A DNA stretch of 41,041 bases, taken from contig CAMCYF010000021.1 in assembly GCA_945883825.1 (NCBI GenBank), positions 1-41,041 of the forward strand, read 5' to 3'. Below, one piece after another: positions 34,047 to 41,041 of the stretch. Numbering within the stretch: the stretch's first letter is position 1; the number at the start of each line of letters is the position of its first letter. The position numbers and the translations under genes were made by a program. This stretch comes from Chitinophaga pinensis. GTDB taxonomy: Bacteria; Bacteroidota; Bacteroidia; Flavobacteriales_D; Crocinitomicaceae. The notes beneath the pieces are model-generated. The model had not been told where the DNA came from, made no database searches, and was given only the letters and a program-made list of their open reading frames with translations.

Positions 34047-34898
34047 ATGCAAATCATAACTTTAACAACAGATACTGGATTACAAGACTATTATGTTGCT
34101 GCTATAAAAGGGGAAATACTCAAAGAAATTCCTAATGCCAACATAATAGACATTTCTCATACAATTAAGCCTTTTGACATTGCTGGAGCTGCTTTTCAAC
34201 TTCTTTGCTGTTATAAAGATTTTCCACTAGGGACAATTCATATAGTTGGCGTTGATAGTGAACCAATACTTAATGGTGAAAACCAAAGTTTTCCTACAAT
34301 ATTAAATTTTAATGGGCATATTTTTATTTGCAATGACAATGGGTTTTTTGGAAGTTTATTAGAGGGAGAGATTTCAGAGAGTTTATATAAGTATTCTGAT
34401 ATCAAAAAGAATGAAGACATGTGGCAGTTTACTACAAAAAATTGTTTTGTCCCATTAGCGACAAAGATTGCAAAGAATATTCCAATAGCATCTTTTACTG
34501 AAAAAGTTTTTACATACAAGAAAGTCTTTATTCAAAAGCCTATTATTGATCAATTTACAATTCAAGGAATAGTAATTCACATAGATTCATTTGGAAATTT
34601 AATCACCAATATATCACGTGCAGATTTCAATAGATTTGGAGATAACACGCCCTTTACAATACGTTTTGTAAAAGGACAATATTTTATTGATAAAATTTCT
34701 AAAACCTACAATGCTGTCCAAAATGGTGAACTAGTTGCTTTATTTAATAGTACAGATCATCTTGAAATAGCTCTAAATAGAGGTGCCAATCAAAGTACAG
34801 GGGGGGCTGATAGTATGTTTGGCATGCGTATAGATTCTGTTATTCAAGTAAAGTTTGAACCTGCAGGCTCTCAAGTTGATTTTAATTCACTTTTATAA
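34047..34898 (+). CDS. SAM hydroxide adenosyltransferase (DUF62 family)
   Basis: 283 residues of the SAM-dependent fluorinase/chlorinase/hydroxide adenosyltransferase family; bacterial members mostly hydrolyse S-adenosylmethionine to adenosine and methionine. Seen: LTTDTGLQDYYVAAIKG at the start, ANIIDISHTIKPFDIAGAAF, HIVGVDSEP, FICNDNGFFG, and the C-terminal domain IHIDSFGNLITNI with the closing strands. The halogenase-type insertion is not obvious. Followed after 3 bases by the small monooxygenase-domain gene. Confidence 0.88.
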   Translation: MQIITLTTDTGLQDYYVAAIKGEILKEIPNANIIDISHTIKPFDIAGAAFQLLCCYKDFPLGTIHIVGVDSEPILNGENQSFPTILNFNGHIFICNDNGFFGSLLEGEISESLYKYSDIKKNEDMWQFTTKNCFVPLATKIAKNIPIASFTEKVFTYKKVFIQKPIIDQFTIQGIVIHIDSFGNLITNISRADFNRFGDNTPFTIRFVKGQYFIDKISKTYNAVQNGELVALFNSTDHLEIALNRGANQSTGGADSMFGMRIDSVIQVKFEPAGSQVDFNSLL

Positions 34899-34901
34899 AT
34901 A

Positions 34902-35201
34902 ATGCTAGTTCGTATCGTTAAATTACAATTTAAAGAAGAGAAAATAAATGATTTTCTCCTGCATTTTGAAACTGTTAAATGGGAAGTCACAAATTTTCCT
35001 GGTTGCAGGGGGATGAAACTACTTCAAGATCTGAATAATCCCTGTATAATAATGACTTATAGTGTTTGGGATAATGAAAAAACACTTAAAAATTATAAAA
35101 ATTCAGCACTTTTTAAGTCTATTTGGCCGAATATTAAAGTTTGGTTTGATGCCAAACCAGAAGCATGGAGTCTCGAGACAACCTTTGATGGATTCAAATA
35201 A
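34902..35201 (+). CDS. Antibiotic biosynthesis monooxygenase (ABM) domain protein
   Basis: A 99-residue single-domain ferredoxin-like fold. ABM pattern: LVRIVKLQFKEEKINDFLLHF at the start, FPGCRGMKLLQDLNNPCIIMTYSVWDNEKTLKNY in the middle, then SALFKSIWPNIKVWFDAKPEAWS. Many ABM proteins are small quinol or haem-acting enzymes, others have no known activity. The 3-base gap to the SAM hydrolase gene implies one transcript. Confidence 0.8.
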   Translation: MLVRIVKLQFKEEKINDFLLHFETVKWEVTNFPGCRGMKLLQDLNNPCIIMTYSVWDNEKTLKNYKNSALFKSIWPNIKVWFDAKPEAWSLETTFDGFK

Positions 35202-35279
35202 ATTGAGTGTTTTAATGCCCTGAAAAATTTACAAATAATCTCATTTCTGGAACTATCTGCGAATTAAGTTTTTAAAATA

Positions 35280-35310
35280 TTTGTATATTCAACAAAATAG
35301 CATAACTTTA
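35280..35310 (+). promoter_or_regulatory. Promoter of the cold-shock gene
   Basis: TTTG (35280-35283), a 19-base spacer, and TAACTTTA (35303-35310). This is one base off the full Bacteroidota consensus. The ATG is 24 bases downstream. Confidence 0.55.
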
Positions 35311-35334
35311 CGAAAATTAATTAATTTAAGTAAC

Positions 35335-35526
35335 ATGAGTAAAGGAACAGTAAAATTCTTCAATGAGACCAAAGGATTTGGTTTTGTTGTTGATGAAGAA
35401 ACGAACAAAGAATATTTTGTTCACATCACAGGATTAATCGACAAAGTTAAAGAAAATGACGAAGTTGAGTTTGATCTTCAAGAAGGTCGTAAAGGTTTGA
35501 ATGCCGTGAATGTAAAGAAAGCATAA
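35335..35526 (+). CDS. Cold-shock domain protein (CspA family)
   Basis: 63 residues from the ATG at 35335. An upstream TTG in frame at 35281 would add 18 residues that overlap the promoter and do not belong to the family. RNP1 motif KGFGFV (13-18) and RNP2 motif YFVHIT (27-32) are intact; the usual VFVHFS is slightly changed. It binds single-stranded RNA/DNA as an mRNA chaperone. Stands alone with its own promoter and terminator. Confidence 0.93.
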   Translation: MSKGTVKFFNETKGFGFVVDEETNKEYFVHITGLIDKVKENDEVEFDLQEGRKGLNAVNVKKA

Positions 35527-35548
35527 TCATATTCAATCTATTTAGTCT

Positions 35549-35582
35549 AAAAAGTCCTACCTCTGGTGGGACTTTTTCTTTT
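35549..35582 (+). terminator. Rho-independent terminator after the cold-shock gene
   Basis: A 13-bp stem pairs 35549-35561 with 35565-35577 (one T-G wobble) around a TCT triloop. The right arm ends in TTTTT and runs on to CTTTT. A strong stem, 22 bases after the stop. Confidence 0.9.
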
Positions 35583-35643
35583 AATACAACTTTCTAATTT
35601 AACATTAGATAATTAAAATAAACTCTAATCCATTCAAAATTGA

Positions 35644-35651
35644 TATTTTTG
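35644..35651 (+). promoter_or_regulatory. -7 promoter box for gldF
   Basis: TATTTTTG matches TAnnTTTG and lies 16 bases before the gldF ATG. No clear TTG box upstream. Confidence 0.4.
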
Positions 35652-35667
35652 GGAATTAAATTGTAGT

Positions 35668-36399
35668 ATGAGGGCTTTATATTTAAAAGAAATTAATAGT
35701 TTTTTAAGTTCAATTATTGGCTACGTTTTTATTATTATCTATTTAATTGCCTCAGGATTATTTCATTGGATAGTTTCTTTTAACACGAATTTACTTGAAG
35801 GTGCTGAGTCAGACTTGATTCCTTTCTTCAACTTATCACCCATTATTTTTCTAATTTTAATTCCAGCTATTACAATGCGCTCAATTGCTGAGGAGAGAAG
35901 AACGGGAACAATTGAACTATTGCTAACACGACCAATTTCTGATTTAAAAATTATTCTCGCCAAGTATTTTGCTGGAGTCACATTATTGATAATTGCAATT
36001 ATTCCCACTATATGCTATTTTATTTCCATGTATTACTTGGGAAAACCAGTTGGAATTATTGATGTTGGTGCAACATTTACATCTTATATTGGCTTAATCC
36101 TTTTAGGATCTGTCTTTGTTGCAATTGGAATTTTTGCTTCATGTTTAACTAATAGTCAAATTGTTGCTTTTATTTTGGCAATGTTTCTTTGTTGGATTTT
36201 TTATGACGGATTTAATTTACTTGGAAATTTTAGTCAAATTGGTGGTTTAGATTATATAATTCAATACATAGGTATTGCATTTCATTATGACTCGATCAAA
36301 AAAGGAGTAATTGAAATAAGTGATATAATTTATTTTATCTCGCTTATTGTGCTTTTTATTAGTTGTTCCCTAACCATTGTTAAAACACTAAAAAAATAG
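35668..36399 (+). CDS. gldF: Gliding-motility ABC transporter permease GldF
   Basis: 243 residues, an ABC-2 type permease with six membrane segments. It starts RALYLKEINSFLSSIIGYVF. The cytoplasmic loop MRSIAEERRTGTIELLLTRPIS is the typical ATPase contact of this family. GldF works with GldG and the ATPase GldA in flavobacterial gliding; mutants are reported as non-gliding in Flavobacterium johnsoniae. It is directly followed by gldG (2 bases). No gldA is in the window. Confidence 0.92.
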   Translation: MRALYLKEINSFLSSIIGYVFIIIYLIASGLFHWIVSFNTNLLEGAESDLIPFFNLSPIIFLILIPAITMRSIAEERRTGTIELLLTRPISDLKIILAKYFAGVTLLIIAIIPTICYFISMYYLGKPVGIIDVGATFTSYIGLILLGSVFVAIGIFASCLTNSQIVAFILAMFLCWIFYDGFNLLGNFSQIGGLDYIIQYIGIAFHYDSIKKGVIEISDIIYFISLIVLFISCSLTIVKTLKK

Positions 36400-36401
36400 C
36401 G

Positions 36402-38207
36402 ATGAATTTCAAAAAAATATTTGATAAATACATTTATAATTGGACAATACTCCTCTTTATTTTTGTGGGAATAATATTAGTAAACATAATTGCCTCCTTA
36501 ATTTCCATCAAAATAGACATGACAAAAGATCATCGTTACTCCTTGGCAAATGGGACAGAAATCTTTTTATCAAAAAAAGAAAATATAGAAAGTAGAATCA
36601 GTATTCAAATCTATCTTGAAGGGAATTTACCATCAGAAATAACGAATTTTAAAAATGCCATAAAAAGCAAGCTTAAAGACTTTAAAAGCATTGCAGGGAA
36701 TCGTATTGAATACATTTTTGTAAATCCAAATAATGGAACAAAAGAAGCTCAAAATGAATTATTTGCACAAATTTATGATCGAGGACAAGGAATACTTCCT
36801 TTAGAAATTAGCTATTTAAAAGATGGAGAGCAGCGACAAGTAATGATTTGGCCAGGTGCTAAAATGTCCTATTCTATTAATGGAATTATTAAAGAAAGTA
36901 GCATCCAATTTTTGCCTGGAACAAAACCAGGATCTCCCTATGGTTTAGCTCAAATGACCGATATTATAGAAAATGCACACAATAACTTAGAATACAATCT
37001 GATTTCAGCAATTCGCAAATTAACCCAAAAAGAAAAAAAGAGAATTGCCTTCTTACATGGACACGGAGAACTTAATTTATACCAAACACAAAGAGCACGA
37101 GCATTAATTTCCTCTTATTTCTCAATTGCTGATATTACTTTAAATGATTCAATCGCTGCTTTAGATGATGTTGATGGTCTAATTATCGCTGATCCACAAA
37201 CTCCATTTTCAACGAAAGATCTATATCTAATTGATCAATTTGTAATGAAAGGTGGGAAATTAATGTGTTTTATGAATGCGCTACAAATCGATGAAGATAC
37301 ATTAATGACAAGGGGTGTCGTAAATACTTTAAGAAAAAATCTCAAACTAGATAATATGTTATTTGACTACGGAATTAAGTTGAATGAAAATTATGTAATA
37401 GATGTACAATGTGTTGCAAAAATAGTTCCTTTTGCAGACCAAACTTTTCTTCCTTGGTTTTTTCAGGTGTTGGCAAGACCTTCAAAACATCCGATAACAC
37501 GAAATGTTGAACCGGTTTCTTTAAAATATGTTAATGAAATACAGTTTGTTCCGCAAGAAAATGTTGCTCTTTGTCCGATACTCAATTCCTCAAGTAATTC
37601 AAATAAAACTGGATTAGCACCTTTAGTGAGTCTTTCTTTACCATTAAATTACGGAAAAAATCCAGAGTTAGTTGAAAATCCAGAAGATGAAAAAAATCAG
37701 TTGTGCCTTGCAGGACTTGCGGAAGGATACTTTCAATCGCACTTTAAAAATCGAATAGTATCTGAATTTGCAAACAACCCGGATTCTAAATACAAATCGA
37801 AAAGTTCAGAAGAAGGAAAAGTTATGGTTGTCGGAAACGGCCAGTTTATTGCAAATAAATACGATTCTATTCAAAAACCAAATACAGAGGAATTTGCCTA
37901 TTTTCCTAATGAAATTAATGACTTAAGAATGGATCCAGAATTGGCAAAAAGAAGAATTCCTTTATTTTTTGGAAACCAAGAATTTTTTCAAAATTTAGTC
38001 GATTATATGATGGGAGATAATTCAGTACTCGATATTCGAAGCAGGCAAATTGATATAAAAGAAATTGATAAAGAAAAAATAAAATTGTACGCTGGATTTT
38101 ACAAAGTACTAAATATGATTGTTCCAATTTCTATAATCTTATTGCTGTCATTCATTTGGAATATCCTTAGAAAGAAAAAATACCTCAAAAGAAATACAAC
38201 ATATTAA
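36402..38207 (+). CDS. gldG: Gliding-motility protein GldG
   Basis: 601 residues. An N-terminal membrane segment (about 15-37, ILLFIFVGIILVNIIASLI) is followed by a family-typical DMTKDHRYSLANGT. A large periplasmic part of the ABC-type GldG domain follows (RISIQIYLEGNLP, EYIFVNPNNG, AFLHGHGELN, DGLIIADPQ), then a C-terminal membrane segment (MIVPISIILLLSFIW) with a basic end. Partner of GldF in the ABC complex. Spaced 2 bases from gldF and 8 from the DUF4340-like gene. Confidence 0.92.
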   Translation: MNFKKIFDKYIYNWTILLFIFVGIILVNIIASLISIKIDMTKDHRYSLANGTEIFLSKKENIESRISIQIYLEGNLPSEITNFKNAIKSKLKDFKSIAGNRIEYIFVNPNNGTKEAQNELFAQIYDRGQGILPLEISYLKDGEQRQVMIWPGAKMSYSINGIIKESSIQFLPGTKPGSPYGLAQMTDIIENAHNNLEYNLISAIRKLTQKEKKRIAFLHGHGELNLYQTQRARALISSYFSIADITLNDSIAALDDVDGLIIADPQTPFSTKDLYLIDQFVMKGGKLMCFMNALQIDEDTLMTRGVVNTLRKNLKLDNMLFDYGIKLNENYVIDVQCVAKIVPFADQTFLPWFFQVLARPSKHPITRNVEPVSLKYVNEIQFVPQENVALCPILNSSSNSNKTGLAPLVSLSLPLNYGKNPELVENPEDEKNQLCLAGLAEGYFQSHFKNRIVSEFANNPDSKYKSKSSEEGKVMVVGNGQFIANKYDSIQKPNTEEFAYFPNEINDLRMDPELAKRRIPLFFGNQEFFQNLVDYMMGDNSVLDIRSRQIDIKEIDKEKIKLYAGFYKVLNMIVPISIILLLSFIWNILRKKKYLKRNTTY

Positions 38208-38215
38208 TTTACTTT

Positions 38216-39256
38216 ATGAATAAAAAACTTGTCATTTTCCTTGGACTTTTTCTAATAATCGCTTTGGGATGGTATACAAAAAAAGCACTTTCTCAAGCTG
38301 GAAAATCTGATATTAATTCACAGTTAATTGACTTTGCAATTCAAGATACAAATTCAATTGATAAAATAATAATCACTGAGTCTGATTCTAAGAAACTTGA
38401 AATTATTCGAAAAAATGGGAGCTGGGAAACAGCAAAGGGTATTTGCATCAACCAAGAAAGTATACATTTTATCTTAGAAGCTATCGAAAAAATATCCTTT
38501 AAGGGGTACTTATCCGAAAAAGCTCAGACAAAATTCACTGAATTAATGTCAGCTAGCTATAAAAAAGTAGAGATTTTTCAAAATGGCGAATGGTCAAAAA
38601 CATGGTACATTGGCCCGCCAACACCTGATCATTATGGCCAAATTATGCTTTTAGAAACTGAAGAAGCTGGGAAAAGTTCTTATCCTGTTATGATGAGTAT
38701 TTCTGGAATGAATGGGATAATTGAACCTCGATTTTTTGCAGATGAACGCAAATGGATTTGCACTTCTATTTTTAACTTAGAAATGAACGAAATTTCAAAA
38801 GTTGATATAAATTACCCTAAAGAATCGTACCGTAATTTTACAATCTTACAGAAAGGAAGAAATTTTTCTGTTATGCAAGATCATAAACCATTTACATCGA
38901 TAGATACTGCAAATGTTTTTCGCTACTTACAGAACTATAAAAAAATACATTTCAATATTCCAAATTATGAATTATCAAAAAAACAATGCGATAGTCTTCA
39001 TAAAACAACACCTTTTTGTATTCTTAAACTAAGTGAGAAATCAGGTCGTAAAACTAATCTACGTATGTTTAGAATTAATGCTAGTATATCACAAGAAAAC
39101 GAGTTTGGAGAATTAATAAACCAAGATATGGACCGATTTTGGTGTGAATTGCCAAATGGGGAATTTGTAAAATGCCAATATTTTGTTTTTAATCCCTTAA
39201 TTATGGGACATGTTTACTTTCCTGAAATGGAAAAAAACTTCCCTGAGATCAACTAA
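38216..39256 (+). CDS. DUF4340-like membrane-anchored protein, third gene of the gldFG run
   Basis: 346 residues with one N-terminal membrane segment (about 5-22, VIFLGLFLIIALGWYTKK) and a periplasmic body. The first half has the DUF4340-like pattern: SIDKIIITESDSKKLEIIRKNGSWE, then a helix LEAIEKISFKG and a WYIGPPTPDHYG strand. The second half repeats the strand layout more loosely (MNEISKVDINYPKESYRNFTILQ). DUF4340 proteins often sit beside GldG-like ABC exporters. Starts 8 bases after gldG, so it is likely part of the same complex; that is inference. Confidence 0.75.
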   Translation: MNKKLVIFLGLFLIIALGWYTKKALSQAGKSDINSQLIDFAIQDTNSIDKIIITESDSKKLEIIRKNGSWETAKGICINQESIHFILEAIEKISFKGYLSEKAQTKFTELMSASYKKVEIFQNGEWSKTWYIGPPTPDHYGQIMLLETEEAGKSSYPVMMSISGMNGIIEPRFFADERKWICTSIFNLEMNEISKVDINYPKESYRNFTILQKGRNFSVMQDHKPFTSIDTANVFRYLQNYKKIHFNIPNYELSKKQCDSLHKTTPFCILKLSEKSGRKTNLRMFRINASISQENEFGELINQDMDRFWCELPNGEFVKCQYFVFNPLIMGHVYFPEMEKNFPEIN

Positions 39257-39259
39257 TTA

Positions 39260-41041
39260 TTATTCCTTTTTCCAATTTGAACGTTTTTTAGTGTACGGAA
39301 TAGGAACACTCTCTAATTTTTGCTGAAGGATTTCCAAGCGCTTAATTACGTCACCTAATTTAATTCTAACTGAAGCATATTCTTCCTCTACAATCATTTT
39401 ATTTGAGCGATGAGTATTTGTAACCCCTGCAGTATTTTCATATATTTGATAGCCTACCATATCCAAACGTGAACTTATACTTGGAACTGTTTCAAATTCT
39501 CGCGAGGAACGTACATTATCACCGTATAAAGCTAATTCACACTCATCTATAAGTAATTTTAAAGCTCTTGTTTCAGTTAATAATGAAACATCAGTATTTG
39601 GATAGTTAATTAAGGCTTCGATTATAAAATCAAGTTCCTCTTGCGCTTCACCTAATAGATTGCTAGCACCACTTACTTTTCGATTTAGTTCTGCAACTTC
39701 TACCCTAAACTTTGTTAATTCTTCAGGATTCTTTGCAATTAAAGTTTGATTATTCAATCCTCTTACATTGAATAATTGCTTATCAACTAAAACTTCAATA
39801 CTTCCATTTTTAAGTAAACAGACACTAAGTGAAAATTTTCCAGGGCTAACTAAGAAACCATTTCCACCTGATTTGATTGGATTTGTATTATTACTTCTCA
39901 AATTCCAAGTCAAATTATTTAATCCTTTAGCTGGAGTAGATGTCATTCTTCGAATTTCCTTTCCTAAAGCATCTGAAACAATCCAAATTAACTTGGCATC
40001 TTCATCATTTTCTTCTTTTCGGATTTCATCAAAAGAAGGGTAATCTACATCTTTTTTGTCCTTTTCCAATAATTTCTCTTTTTCTTGACGAATACTTTTC
40101 AAAGTTTTAAATTCATCTTTTAAGTGAAGAGAAAAAACAGCACCAAATTCAGGATTTTTTGCAGACCACATATTATGTCCTTGAAAACCTGTACCTTCTA
40201 ATCCAAGTGGATCTGCAGGAACATATAACAAAGCGTCTTTAACCGGGAATAAGTGTGCTTTTTTATCTAGAATTTCTTTTGAAAGAGATCGTAAAATCGT
40301 ATAATTATCTAAAACATAAAATCCTCTTCCAAAAGTGGCAGCAACTAAATCATTCTCTCTTTTTTGAATGTCTAAATCATAGACTGCAATTGTTGGAAGT
40401 CCGCTTAATTTTGTCCAGTTTAATCCGGCATCATTTGAAAAATAAGCGCCAAACTCTGTACCTACAAATAATAAATTTGGATCGACATGGTCTTGCTTCA
40501 AACAATATGTATTTCCTCTTTCTGGTAAATTTGATGAAATAGAAGTCCATGTTTTCCCTTTATCAAGCGACTTCAAGATGTAGGGTTTAAAATCGCCCTG
40601 ACGTTGTGAATTAAAAACAGCAAATACTGTATTTTCATCGTGTAATGATGCAGTCAACATGTTCACCCTTGTATTAATTGGAACCCCGGGAAAAACACTA
40701 TATTTCATCCAAGTTTGCCCATCATTCTCTGAAACTTGAATAAGTCCATCATCAGTGCCGGCATAAAGCAAGCCCTTCTTTTTAAGAGATTCATCAAGTG
40801 CAATAATATTTCCATAAATTGTTGTAGAAGCATTTTTCATTACTGCATCCATCGTCCAAACTTGCCCCATTAATTTAAATTTATTTCTATCCAGTTGTTG
40901 GGTTAAATCTGGTGAAATCGCTGACCAATCGTCTCCTTTATTAGTAGTTTTAAATAATTTATTAGCAGCAAAATAAAGTGTAGATGGATCGTGAGAAGAA
41001 ACTAAGAGTGGTGCATCCCAATTCCAACGGTATGGAGCTTC
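39260..41041 (-). CDS. VPS10/sortilin-like beta-propeller protein, C-terminal part (partial)
   Basis: The frame is open to the window edge, giving 593 visible residues; the N-terminus is outside. The propeller repeats carry Asp-box-like motifs typical of VPS10/BNR proteins: KTTNKGDDW, VSENDGQTWMKYS, KSLDKGKTWTSIS and FSNDAGLNWTKLS, with the lead-in YRWNWDAPLLVSSHDPSTLYFAANKLF. After ATFGRGFYVLDNYTILR comes a C-terminal domain with an Ig-like NNLTWNLRSNN and a helical region near the end. Such proteins are often annotated as glycosyl hydrolase, but catalysis is unproven. No T9SS tail at this end. It converges with the DUF4340-like gene, 3 bases apart. Confidence 0.82.
   Translation of the reverse strand, partial: EAPYRWNWDAPLLVSSHDPSTLYFAANKLFKTTNKGDDWSAISPDLTQQLDRNKFKLMGQVWTMDAVMKNASTTIYGNIIALDESLKKKGLLYAGTDDGLIQVSENDGQTWMKYSVFPGVPINTRVNMLTASLHDENTVFAVFNSQRQGDFKPYILKSLDKGKTWTSISSNLPERGNTYCLKQDHVDPNLLFVGTEFGAYFSNDAGLNWTKLSGLPTIAVYDLDIQKRENDLVAATFGRGFYVLDNYTILRSLSKEILDKKAHLFPVKDALLYVPADPLGLEGTGFQGHNMWSAKNPEFGAVFSLHLKDEFKTLKSIRQEKEKLLEKDKKDVDYPSFDEIRKEENDEDAKLIWIVSDALGKEIRRMTSTPAKGLNNLTWNLRSNNTNPIKSGGNGFLVSPGKFSLSVCLLKNGSIEVLVDKQLFNVRGLNNQTLIAKNPEELTKFRVEVAELNRKVSGASNLLGEAQEELDFIIEALINYPNTDVSLLTETRALKLLIDECELALYGDNVRSSREFETVPSISSRLDMVGYQIYENTAGVTNTHRSNKMIVEEEYASVRIKLGDVIKRLEILQQKLESVPIPYTKKRSNWKKE

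Noticed and set aside
35281..35334. An 18-residue N-terminal extension of the cold-shock protein from a TTG codon
   Set aside because: The region carries the probable promoter, and family members begin at the MSKGTVKFF position.
1..41041. tRNA genes, rRNA genes, insertion sequences, prophage or defence genes
   Set aside because: No cloverleaf-like sequence, transposase, integrase or nuclease-helicase defence cluster was recognised; gaps between genes are under about 160 bases. A tRNAscan and profile search would settle this.

Overview
The window is chromosomal DNA from a member of the Bacteroidota, most likely the order Flavobacteriales. The evidence is strongly AT-rich sequence, several secreted proteins ending in type IX secretion (T9SS) C-terminal sorting domains (YPNP-type motifs, Lys/Arg-rich ends), the gliding-motility genes gldF and gldG, TAnnTTTG-type -7 promoter boxes, and an absence of clear Shine-Dalgarno sequences. 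The genus cannot be fixed from sequence reading alone. No tRNA, rRNA, CRISPR array, insertion sequence or prophage was seen, and no gene-free gap exceeds about 160 bases.

Region 1 (1-8.7 kb) is an exported-protein block: the tail of a T9SS cargo protein, an M28 zinc peptidase, two beta-propeller proteins (an NHL/SMP-30-like one and a glucose/sorbosone-dehydrogenase-like one) in one minus-strand run, a Kelch-like T9SS protein, and an overlapping pair made of a periplasmic ankyrin protein and a DOMON/Ig-like repeat protein. Region 2 (8.7-15.2 kb) mixes housekeeping genes (rimO, smpB, recR, a LolA-like carrier) with a lipoprotein, a small orphan gene, a zinc-dependent phospholipase C/S1-P1-like protein, an ICMT-like membrane methyltransferase and a START-like protein. 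Region 3 (15.2-19.1 kb) is a surface-glycan run: an LptF/LptG-type permease translationally coupled to a family-4 type glycosyltransferase, then a membrane family-2 glycosyltransferase.

Region 4 (19.1-24 kb) has a minus-strand set ffh - M50-like membrane protease - small secreted protein, and a divergent coiled-coil membrane protein followed by an enoyl-CoA hydratase. Region 5 (24-28.4 kb) is the conserved translation cluster rplM-rpsI-rpsB-tsf, then pyrH-frr. It has a textbook Bacteroidota promoter, a structured rpsI-rpsB spacer, an unusual tandem-repeat C-terminal extension on ribosomal protein S2, and a good terminator after tsf. Region 6 (28.4-34 kb, minus strand) is a tightly packed run phoH-purC-panB followed by a BtuFCD/FecBCD-type ABC importer. 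Region 7 (34-41 kb) has a SAM hydrolase-family gene, a monooxygenase-domain gene, a cold-shock gene with its own promoter and terminator, gldF-gldG plus a DUF4340-like gene, and the C-terminal part of a large VPS10/sortilin-like propeller protein running off the end.

The window is mostly core genome. I did not find a defence island or clearly new multi-gene system. The most unusual features are the 39-bp tandem repeat in rpsB, the ankyrin-DOMON pair, the gldFG-DUF4340 arrangement without an adjacent ATPase, and several genes whose probable promoter box lies so close to the start codon that the mRNA would be leaderless or nearly so.
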